Shown here piece after piece: positions 1 to 8,100 of a stretch of 12,058 nt of DNA. Position numbers and translations under genes: made by a program. The notes under the pieces were generated by a model that searched no databases, had not been told where the DNA came from, and saw nothing but the letters and a program-made list of their open reading frames with translations. Source of the stretch: a bacterium (lineage in GTDB: Bacteria; Planctomycetota; J058; JAJDCP01). Within the stretch, counting starts at the first letter, position 1, and every line of letters begins with the position of its first letter. The stretch is taken from positions 1 to 12,058 of the forward strand of contig JAUIEM010000313.1 of NCBI GenBank assembly GCA_030428695.1, in the 5' to 3' direction.

Positions 1-20
1 CCGGGCGCCCGGCGGAGGCG

Positions 21-50
21 TTGCGTTCAGAGTTGACGGTGGGGTATGAT
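21..50 (+). promoter_or_regulatory. Putative sigma-70-type promoter of the deiodinase-like lipoprotein gene
   Basis: A TTGCGT -35-like hexamer (21-26) and a TATGAT -10 hexamer (45-50) are separated by 18 bp. Transcription would start near 57 and give a leader of about 57 nt before the ATG at 114. The same TATGAT core appears upstream of other genes in this window, which supports the call. The -35 match is only partial, and promoter recognition in this lineage is not well established. Confidence 0.4.
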
Positions 51-79
51 AGGCTCCTTGTAACGAGAATCCGCGCATC

Positions 80-95
80 GGAGCCGCAAGGCTCC
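80..95 (+). promoter_or_regulatory. Leader hairpin with GCAA (GNRA) tetraloop
   Basis: GGAGCC (80-85) pairs perfectly with GGCTCC (90-95) around a GCAA loop, which belongs to the stable GNRA class. It lies in the predicted leader, about 7 nt before the Shine-Dalgarno-like AAGGGGAA (103-110). A second GGCTCC at 52-57 could compete for the same GGAGCC, so alternative folds are possible. A regulatory role is inference; it may only stabilise the mRNA. Confidence 0.35.
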
Positions 96-113
96 TCGAG
101 CAAAGGGGAAACC

Positions 114-959
114 ATGCGCCACTTCATCCGCGGCAGCCTCCTCCTCCTCCTCTCCGGACTGCTGCTTGGCTGCAACGGCACGCCGAAGCAGAGCGGCGAG
201 CCGCCGCGCGTCATCGAGCCCGCGCCGCCGACGCTTTTGAGCTGGCCGATGTGGAAGCAGGCCAAGGACACCGCGAGCCTGATCGGTCAGGAGATGCCCG
301 ACGTCGCCCTGCGCGACATCGACGGCAAGCCCTGGATCCTCAGCCGCCACCGGGGCAAGACCATCGTGATGCAGGCCGGCAGCGCGAGCTCGCCGAGCTA
401 CGTCAACAGCCTCGATGCCTACGCCGGGCTGGTCGACCACATGGGCCCCGACCTCGTCCACGTGACCATCTACAGTGAAGAGGCCCACCCCGAGCTGATC
501 GGCCCGGCGAACAAGGGCCTGCGCTGGGTGCTGAGCGGCGAGGACCGCACGGCCCTCGCGGCGGCGGGCAGCTACTCCCTGGTCGCGACGTCCGCCAGCG
601 GGAAGATGACCGCGTCGGGCCGGCGGGGCGCCGGGCAGACCGTGCTCGTCGACTACGTCGACCAGACCCAGCGCATCGAGAACGTCTGGGGCCTCGAGCT
701 CGGCTACGGGCGTGGCGCGGCGGAGAACCCGGTCGTCGTGATCGACGCCGAGGGCACCGTAGTGTGGGCGCACGCGGACCTGTCCTCCTCGATGGGCGCG
801 CTCGACGCGTTCCTGCACGAGCACCTTCACGATCACGGACACGGCGACGAGCACATGGACGACGACCACGCGGACGAAGATGCCATGGACGACCACACGG
901 ACGAAGACCACCCGGACGAAGACCACATGGACGACGACCAGCCTTCCGACGACCAGTAG
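114..959 (+). CDS. Lipoprotein with iodothyronine deiodinase-like (redoxin) domain and His/Asp-rich tail
   Basis: This is a 281-residue predicted lipoprotein. Residues 1-20 form a signal peptide ending in the lipobox LLGC (Cys20). The ATG at 114 was chosen because AAGGGGAA lies just upstream and the signal peptide then starts properly. Residues 55-235 look like the thioredoxin-fold deiodinase family. Residues 88-96 (AGSASSPSY) align with the deiodinase active-site stretch (FGS-C-T-Sec-PPF), and IYSEEAHP (119-126) matches the family's IY-x-EEAHP motif. A later VDYVDQ...YGRGAAENPVVVIDAEG stretch fits the family C-terminal strand pattern. The Sec/Cys position is Ser93, so classical selenol or thiol chemistry is not expected and the reaction is unknown. 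Residues 235-281 hold 10 His, 18 Asp and 5 Glu, suggesting metal binding. The alternative call is a generic redoxin/AhpC-TSA-like protein. The gene is followed by a hairpin terminator. Confidence 0.75.
   Translation: MRHFIRGSLLLLLSGLLLGCNGTPKQSGEPPRVIEPAPPTLLSWPMWKQAKDTASLIGQEMPDVALRDIDGKPWILSRHRGKTIVMQAGSASSPSYVNSLDAYAGLVDHMGPDLVHVTIYSEEAHPELIGPANKGLRWVLSGEDRTALAAAGSYSLVATSASGKMTASGRRGAGQTVLVDYVDQTQRIENVWGLELGYGRGAAENPVVVIDAEGTVVWAHADLSSSMGALDAFLHEHLHDHGHGDEHMDDDHADEDAMDDHTDEDHPDEDHMDDDQPSDDQ
852..938 (+). repeat. In-frame 15-bp tandem repeat encoding H-x-D-D/E-D/E
   Basis: Five 15-bp units, each starting with CAC, run from 852 to 938. They are interrupted once by a 12-bp unit (882-893) encoding A-M-D-D. 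Each full unit encodes His-x-Asp-(Asp/Glu)-(Asp/Glu). The repeat is in frame with the lipoprotein and forms its C-terminal tail. Slipped-strand expansion or contraction would alter tail length without shifting the frame. Confidence 0.75.
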
Positions 960-982
960 CCAGACCTCCGTTCGTCGACCAG

Positions 983-1003
983 GCCAGGGCCCGCAGCCCT
1001 GGC
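983..1003 (+). terminator. Hairpin terminator after the deiodinase-like gene
   Basis: A perfect 8-bp GC-rich stem, GCCAGGGC (983-990) with GCCCTGGC (996-1003), encloses a 5-nt loop and lies 24 nt after the stop codon. It is followed by TTCGTGCGTTGTT, which is T-enriched for this genome but not a clean T-tract. The rest of 960-1128 holds no convincing gene. Confidence 0.5.
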
Positions 1004-1128
1004 TTCGTGCGTTGTTGGGCGCGACGCGGTGACGCGTGCATCCTTTTGCCGGAGGTTCACCCGTTCTTTGCACGGGCCGGGTACATCCAGCGCTTGCTCG
1101 GATCCACACCCCGCCTGGAGCCCCCGCG

Positions 1129-1563
1129 ATGCACGTAGCCACCGAGACCCTGCTCTCCCCCGCCGAGGTCCGCCGCCGTTTCGAGAAGGTCGAAGATGCA
1201 CCCCTGACCTACGCCGCAGGCCGCACGCCGCCGAAGTTCTTCCTGTCGGCCGTGCCGGTCACGCTGCCGGCGGCCGCGGAGGTCGCGGTGCACGAGCGCG
1301 CGCAGGGCGCCGAGGTGGTGCTGCGCCTGATGTGGGGTCCCCTGCCCGCGCCCTTCCCGCGCTGCCTGGCAGCCCTCTCTATTCTGGCTGGCGCGCTGAT
1401 CGTCGCGCTGTCCGGGCAGACCCCGGTCGACCTGGTGCTCGGCGGCCTGCTCGCGGTGCTTCCCACCCTCGCCCTGCTCTACCAGCGCCAGGGCGAGCGC
1501 CAGCTCCAGGCCCGGCTCGCGAAGGTGCTCGGGGGCGCGAGCTTCCGCCCCAAGGCCCACTGA
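1129..1563 (+). CDS. Small membrane protein of unknown function (two predicted helices)
   Basis: This 144-residue protein belongs to no family I recognise. The ATG at 1129 follows a GGAG (1117-1120) at suitable spacing. The same frame opens 93 nt upstream, but that extension has poor ribosome-site support. Residues 1-77 are soluble and include strand-like runs (KFFLSAVPVTLP, AEVVLRLMWG). Residues 79-95 and 101-118 are hydrophobic and predict a transmembrane hairpin. A basic tail of about 25 residues (QRQGERQLQARLAKVLGG) follows, probably cytoplasmic. The gene ends 21 bp from the stop of the convergent TPR gene. That gap shows no terminator, so the two transcripts may overlap at their 3' ends. 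Confidence 0.7.
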   Translation: MHVATETLLSPAEVRRRFEKVEDAPLTYAAGRTPPKFFLSAVPVTLPAAAEVAVHERAQGAEVVLRLMWGPLPAPFPRCLAALSILAGALIVALSGQTPVDLVLGGLLAVLPTLALLYQRQGERQLQARLAKVLGGASFRPKAH

Positions 1564-1584
1564 TCCTCGGGCTCTGACAGCGCC

Positions 1585-2622
1585 TTAGTTCAAGCTGAAC
1601 GGGAAGCTCTGCTCGTCCTCCGGCGCCGGCTTGCGCTCCGGGGGCAGCAGCGGAGGCCCCGGACGCGGGTCCTGTCCGCGCAGGTCGCGCAGGGTCGCGG
1701 CGAAGAAGCGCGCGAAGGGCGTCTCGACCCGCAGCCCGGCGAGGGCGCTCTCGGCCCGGTCGAGCTCCCCGAGCCGCTCCCAGCCGGCGGCCCGTAGCAG
1801 CAGCGCCTCGTCGTCGTCGAGGCCGGCCTTCTCGAGCAGCCGCACCGCCGGCCGGTAGCGGCCGAGCTTGAGCAGCGCGCGGCACTGCTCGCGGCGGGCG
1901 AGGCGATGCTCCGGGTCGAGCTCGAGCACCCGCTGGAACTCGCCGAGCGCCTCCGCCTGCAGGCCCGCGAGCGCGAGGCACAACCCGGCCCGCAGGTGCA
2001 GCTCGGGGTCGTCGGGGTAGTCTGGCAGCAGCCGCCGGTAGTGCTTGAGCGCGGCGTTGAAGTGGCCGATCGAGGTGAAGGAGGTCGCGCAGGCCCACTG
2101 CATCGCGCGGTCGTCGAGGAGGAAGGGCAACGCCCGCCGGAACACCGCCAGGGCCTCGAGGGAGCGGCCGCGGGCCTCGAGGGAGGTGCCGTACAGGAGC
2201 CAGCCCCGAGGGTCCTGCTCGGCGTCGAGCAGGACGGCGGCGCGGGAGGCCTCGCCGGCCCGGATCAGCACCCCGGCGAGCGCCTTGCGGAACGCGCTCC
2301 AGGTGCGCACCTCGAGGGCCGCCTCGAGCAGCGGCCGGGCGTCGCGGTCGCGGCCGAGGCGGGCGAGGGCGAGGCCGCGGTAGCCGGCGAACAGGTCCTT
2401 GAAGTCCTCGCCGCGCCGGCCGCTGAGCAACACCAGGGCGTCGCCGAGCTTGCCCTCGAGGATCTTCTGCCGCCCGAAGCACAGGTCGAGGGCCGCGGTG
2501 CTGCCCGCGAGGTCGGCGCTCACGCTCGCCGCCTCGAGCAGGCGCAGGGCCTGCGCGCGCTGGCCCCAGGCCTCGAGGGCCTCGGCCTTGCACAACAGCG
2601 CGAGGGCGGAGGTCGCGGGCAT
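1585..2622 (-). CDS. Cytoplasmic TPR-repeat protein
   Basis: This is a 345-residue protein made almost wholly of tetratricopeptide-like helix pairs. I see units at roughly residues 5-32, 78-103, 111-134, 141-166, 174-200, 207-236, 243-266 and 273-296. The clearest is PELHLRAGLCLALAGLQAEA, followed by LGEFQRVLELDP. The last 40 residues are Pro-rich and probably unstructured. There is no signal peptide or membrane segment, so it is likely cytoplasmic. TPR arrays bind other proteins, but nothing here names the partner. The ATG at 2622 has an upstream GGAAAGGA (2635-2628 on the minus strand) 5 nt away. It is divergent from pruA with a 135-bp intergenic region that contains a good minus-strand promoter. 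Its stop faces the small membrane protein gene. Confidence 0.85.
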   Translation of the reverse strand: MPATSALALLCKAEALEAWGQRAQALRLLEAASVSADLAGSTAALDLCFGRQKILEGKLGDALVLLSGRRGEDFKDLFAGYRGLALARLGRDRDARPLLEAALEVRTWSAFRKALAGVLIRAGEASRAAVLLDAEQDPRGWLLYGTSLEARGRSLEALAVFRRALPFLLDDRAMQWACATSFTSIGHFNAALKHYRRLLPDYPDDPELHLRAGLCLALAGLQAEALGEFQRVLELDPEHRLARREQCRALLKLGRYRPAVRLLEKAGLDDDEALLLRAAGWERLGELDRAESALAGLRVETPFARFFAATLRDLRGQDPRPGPPLLPPERKPAPEDEQSFPFSLN

Positions 2623-2665
2623 CGACGTCCTTTCCGGCGGGGTCCGCGCGGCCGCGCCGCTCGGA

Positions 2666-2688
2666 GGGAGCCTGTTTCCGATCAGGCT
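2666..2688. other. Short inverted repeat in the TPR-pruA intergenic region
   Basis: AGCCTG and CAGGCT form a 6-bp inverted repeat around an 8-nt spacer between the two divergent start codons. It lies just upstream of the plus-strand TATCAT and within the predicted leader of the TPR transcript. It could be an operator half-site pair or an RNA hairpin, but the sequence alone cannot decide. Confidence 0.25.
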
Positions 2689-2696
2689 TCCAGGGT

Positions 2697-2724
2697 ATCA
2701 TACGCCCTCAACCCGGTGAATCAA
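2697..2724 (-). promoter_or_regulatory. Promoter for the TPR gene; -10 region symmetrical toward pruA
   Basis: On the minus strand, TTGATT (2724-2719) and TATGAT (2702-2697) are spaced by 16 bp, a good sigma-70-type match. The -10 region lies in the near-palindrome GTATCATAC (2695-2703). On the plus strand it reads TATCAT (2696-2701) and could also serve pruA, although I see no good plus-strand -35. The leader toward the TPR gene would be about 68 nt. Confidence 0.5.
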
Positions 2725-2757
2725 ACGGGCTCAAGTCACGCCCTCTGGAGGACCCTC

Positions 2758-4391
<1,634 letters not shown>

Positions 4392-4392
<1 letters not shown>

Positions 4393-4976
4393 TGGCGGTC
4401 GAAGAGCTGCCCCCCGCGCGGGCGGACGGCGAGCCGAAGAAGACCCTGCCGCGGGGCCTGGTGTTCATCGTCGGCGGCATCCTGCTCGTCGGCATCTCCG
4501 GCGTGCTGGTCGCGGCGGCGGGCCAGGCGGTCGTCGCCCGGGTGTCCCTCGACAGCCTCGCCAGCGTCCCGGCGGGGAGCTACGTCGAGGTCGCGGAGAG
4601 CCGGCTCGAGATGAAGGCCGCCTTCCCGGCCACCGAGGCGAGGAACGCCTTCCTCGTGCCGGTGCTCGCGCCGGGGGACAGCCTCGCAATGTTCGACAGC
4701 ACCGCCTTCGCGGCGGTGCGCGAGCGCGACCTGAAGACGTTCGAGCCGGGGCCCCTGCGCGGGGCGGTGCTCGACAAACGGCCGGACAGCGTGCCCGCGC
4801 GGGCGGTGCTGGTCGACGTCAGCCAGACCCCGGACAACCTCAGCCGCGGCGGCCTGTCCCTGTCGGCCCTCGGCTTCTTCCTCCTGATCATCGGCATCCT
4901 GCGGCGCATCCTCACCTCGCCGCCGAAGCCGGCGCCCGCCGGCCAGGAAGGGCCGTCCGGCTCGAACGAGGCCTGA
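4392..4976 (+). CDS. Two-helix membrane protein of unknown function, coupled to pruA
   Basis: This 194-residue protein has no family I can name. After a charged N-terminus, residues 22-44 form a hydrophobic helix (GLVFIVGGILLVGISGVLVA). Residues 45-152 look like a folded soluble domain with beta-strand character (SYVEVAESRLEMKAAF, AFLVPVLAPGD, RAVLVDVSQTP). Residues 153-173 form a second helix, and a Pro/Gly-rich tail ends the protein. Both ends are probably cytoplasmic, with the middle domain outside the inner membrane. Its ATG shares the A of the pruA stop (TGATG), with GGTGAG about 5 nt upstream, so translational coupling to pruA is likely. The last codons lie in a 22-bp sequence repeated beyond the hexamer repeat. 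A role tied to proline metabolism is possible only by association. Confidence 0.8.
4955..4976. repeat. 22-bp imperfect direct repeat, copy 1
   Basis: Positions 4955-4976 match 5140-5161 at 20 of 22 bases, in the same orientation; the core is CTCGAAC-R-AGGCCTGA. This copy forms the last codons and stop of the membrane protein gene (S-G-S-N-E-A-stop). The two copies bracket the non-coding hexamer-repeat segment. Confidence 0.6.
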
Positions 4977-4983
4977 GCGTCTC

Positions 4984-5130
4984 CCGATCCCGATCCCGAT
5001 CCCGATTCCGATGGCGATTCCGATCGGAATCGGTATCGGAATCGGACGGAAGGGGAAGTCGGGCTCGGGCGCGGGCGCGGGCACGTTTCGTTATCGGAAT
5101 CGGAATCGGAATCGGAATCGGACTCGGATC
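4984..5130. repeat. Hexanucleotide repeat in opposed orientations (CCGATC/CCGATT, then ATCGGA)
   Basis: The left block (4984-5024) repeats CCGATC, drifting to CCGATT. The middle (5025-5046) is built from CGGAAT/CGGTAT, the complementary sense. After a spacer (5047-5092), five uninterrupted ATCGGA hexamers run 5093-5122, then a degenerate unit to 5130. The left block is therefore complementary to both right blocks. It lies wholly outside genes, between the stops of two convergent genes, and accounts for nearly all of 4977-5136. It looks like a microsatellite that has grown by slippage and inversion. Confidence 0.85.
5002..5045. terminator. Long hairpin, possible bidirectional terminator
   Basis: Bases 5002-5045 form a near-perfect palindrome: 20 of 22 positions pair when i is matched with 5047-i, with mismatches only at 5013/5034 and 5014/5033. 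The centre, CGATTCCGATCGGAATCG (5015-5032), is an uninterrupted 18-bp palindrome. It sits 26 nt past the stop of the plus-strand gene and 92 nt past the stop of the minus-strand kinase, where a bidirectional terminator is expected. There is no T-tract on either side, so termination is inference. Confidence 0.45.
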
Positions 5131-5136
5131 CCCCCG

Positions 5137-8100
5137 TCAGTCCGCCTCGAACAAGGCCTGAAACTCCACCCGCTCGCGCAGCCCGGCGAAGACCTCGTCT
5201 GCGCGCATGCGCGTCAGGATCCCCTCGAGCTCCGCCCGCTCGGCGCCGTCTGCGTCGGCGATCGCCGCGCGCAGGTCCGCCACCGTCTCGCCCAGCCAGG
5301 CCAGCGCGCGTTCGTCGTCGCCCGCCTGGGCGGCGCAGCGGGCGGCGTGGAAGACGGTCGGGCCGCGCACCTCCGCGGGCAGCATCTCCAGGGCCCGCTC
5401 GTAGGCGTCCAGGGCGCGCAGGTAGGCGCCGCGGGCCTCGAGGCCGCGGGCGAGCAGCCGGAACTCCTCGCCGCTCGCGGGCCACACCCAGCCGTCGAGC
5501 AGCGCCGCGGAGCGCACGCGCTCGGCCTGGATCGCGACCCTCCGGGCGAGCTCGCCGTCGGGCTCGACCGCGGCGAGCAGCGCCGCCGCCTCGGCGAGGG
5601 CGGCCAGGGTCGCCGCCGGCGGCGTCGCGGCAGCTGCGGTCAGGCTGCGGTTGTACAGGGTGGCGGCGAGGGCGTAGTGCCGCGCGGGGCTCGGCGCGGC
5701 CTCCACCAGCGCCCGCTCCGCATCTTCCTGCGCGGCCAGGCAGGCGCGGTACAGGGGCTCGTCGCCGTCCCCCGCCGCGAGGCGTGCGGCGTGGGAGAAG
5801 ATGTCGGCGAGGCGCTCGTGCGCCGCCTCGCTGCCGTCGAGCTGCGCGAGCTCGTCCCGGTAGGCGAGGGCCGCCTGGTGGGCGCCTTCCGGGTTCCCAC
5901 AGAACAGGTGGGAGGTGACGAGCCTGTCGAGCAGCATCGCGAGCTCTTCGTGAAGCTTGCGGTCCGGCTGCCGCTCGAGCTCCGCGCGCACGATCGCGAT
6001 GGTGACCTCGAGGCCGGGGATCGTGTCGGCGTCCCGGCCGCGCGCGGACAGAAAGTCGTGGCGTTCGAGCGCGAACAGCTGGACCGCATCGACCAACGGA
6101 CGCCGCTGGAGCTCCAGGGCGAGCTCGACCGTCAGGGCCTGCCCGGCGTCCAGGCTGGCGAGCGCCGCCTCGTCGTCACCGAGAGCCTCGTGCAGCTCGC
6201 GGAGCAGGAGCGCGCTGCGCACGAAGACGCCCAGCGCGTACGGCGCCGCGGGCTGCTCGCGCAGCCCCGCGCGCGCGAGCTCGAAGCCCGTCAGGGCGGG
6301 GCCGAGCGCGGCCGCGTGGCGCCCGAGCCCGGCCTCGATCTCCGCGCGGAAGATGGAGCTCCCGGCCTTGGACAGGGTGCTCTGCTCGACGCTGGCGTTG
6401 AGCCTCTCGGCCTCGTTCAGGCTGGCCAGGGCCAGGCTGTCGTACCCCGCCTCGGCCGCGATCCGTGCCCGGTTCCGGAGCAACAACTGGAGGTCGGCGT
6501 CGTTCCGCAGCTCGCCGAACACCCCGCGGTAGTGCGCGGCGATCTGCTCGATGGCTTCGGTGTGCAGCCGCAGCGCCTCGTCGTGCTCCCCGCGCAGCGC
6601 GAGGATCTCGCCGTAGGCCGCCCGCAGGTCGACCCGCTGCGCGATGGTCAGATGCGGGGGCAGGGTGGCCGACAGCCGCAGCCCCTCGGCGTAGGCGCTG
6701 GCCGACTCCTCGGTCTCGCCGGGCTCGCCGAGGCGGGCGAGGAGCGAGAGCGCCTCGACCAGGCCCGCGCGGGTGCGGAGGTCGTCGGGCTTGCGCTCGA
6801 GCAGCTCGCGGTATAGCGCGCTGGAGCGCGAGGCGGGCCCGCGCGCCTCGCGGTAGCGGTGTCCGGTGAAGCGGAGCCGGGCGACCACCAGCTCGACCTC
6901 GGCGAGCAGCTCCTTGCACTGGACGTGACCGGGCTGGCGTTCGTACTGGCGCAGCGCGAACTCGCGGGCCTCTTCGATCGCGCGCTCCGCGGCGATCGGG
7001 TCGAGGGTGGAGACGATCGTCGCGAACTGCTGCAGCGCCCAGGCGAGCTCGAGCTCTTCGATCCAGCTCGGGTCCGCGGCGAGCTGCGCGCGGCACATCT
7101 CCACGCTCAGCGCGGCGAGCTGCCGCCCCCGCTCGCCCGCGCCGGACAGCACCATGTAGTTCGAGATCTGGGCGAGCAGGGCGGTCGACCGGATGCTGCC
7201 CCAGCGTCGCAGGAGGCCGGCCGCGTTGTCGAAACACACCCGGGCCGAGTCCTCCTTGCCGCGCAGGAGGAACAGCCCGGCCTGCCGGCCGAGGGCGTTG
7301 GCCAGGCGGGTACGGGAGCGCAGCATCAGGGCCTCGTCCGGGCTGGAGATCGCGCGCAGCCACGCGACCGCGCGGTCGAGGCGGCCGACCGTCGCGTCGA
7401 GGTCCCCTCGCCGCTCGGCGAGGTCGGCCTGCAGCAGGGAGACCAGCGCCGACTGGTAGCGCCAGGCGTCGTCCTTGCGCGTGCCCGCCGCCTGCACGAG
7501 CAGCTCTTCTGCTGCCGCGAGGTGGGTCTCCGCGAAGGCGAGGTCGCCCTCGTCGTCCAGGGCGCGCTGCGCGATGTAGAAGTGCGCCCAGGCGAGCTCG
7601 AACAGCGTGCGGCGGTTCGCCTCGTCGAAGGAGCGCAGCTCCTCGAAGCCGGCGATCGCCTCTTCGAGCAGGGTGCGCGCCAGCGCCCGCGACTCCGCGC
7701 CGCCGTGCTCGACCAGGCGGATGCGCACGCCGCTGATGATGTCCCGCAGGGCGTCCTGGGCCAGGGCGTGCCGGGCCTCGACCCGGGCGCGCTCGCGGCT
7801 GACGAACCAGAGCCCGAGGCCGAGGCCGGCGACCAGGCAGACGAGGGCGGACGCGAGGCCGATGCGCAGGCGCCGGGTGCGCACCCGGTCCGCCGCGCGC
7901 TGCCGTTCCTGAAAGCGCAGGGCGGCCTGCAGCGGGAGCCCCTCCTCCGCGGGGAGCTTCTCGATCTGCAGGGCCGCCAGCCCGAAGTCCTCCCGCTCGA
8001 GGGCCGCGCGCGCGAAGCGCTCCCGGGCCGTGCGCAGGCCGGCCTCGACCTCGGGGTTTCCATCCCACAGCTTCCGCGCCTGCTCGAAGCCGGCGATCGC

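Noticed and set aside
381..400. Selenocysteine (TGA) recoding in the deiodinase-like gene
   Set aside because: The codon at the Sec position is a Ser codon, the frame has no internal TGA, and no SECIS-like hairpin directly follows.
833..1201. Ser/Trp-rich minus-strand frame opposite the His/Asp tail (WSSS repeats)
   Set aside because: It is only the antisense reading of the 15-bp tandem repeat and carries no independent start signal.
1906..2757. 284-codon open upstream extension of the pruA frame
   Set aside because: It lies antisense to the well-supported TPR gene and encodes a low-complexity Gly/Arg/Glu/Ala chain. pruA has a good ribosome site and a family-consistent N-terminus at 2758.
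4984..5130. CRISPR-like array
   Set aside because: The units are 6 bp without spacers and in both orientations. No cas gene is present.
5011..6816. 601-codon open frame on the + strand
   Set aside because: It is antisense to the kinase and starts inside the hexamer repeat. Its translation is Arg/Gln/Val/Gly-rich with no domain, typical of opposite-strand frames in high-GC DNA.
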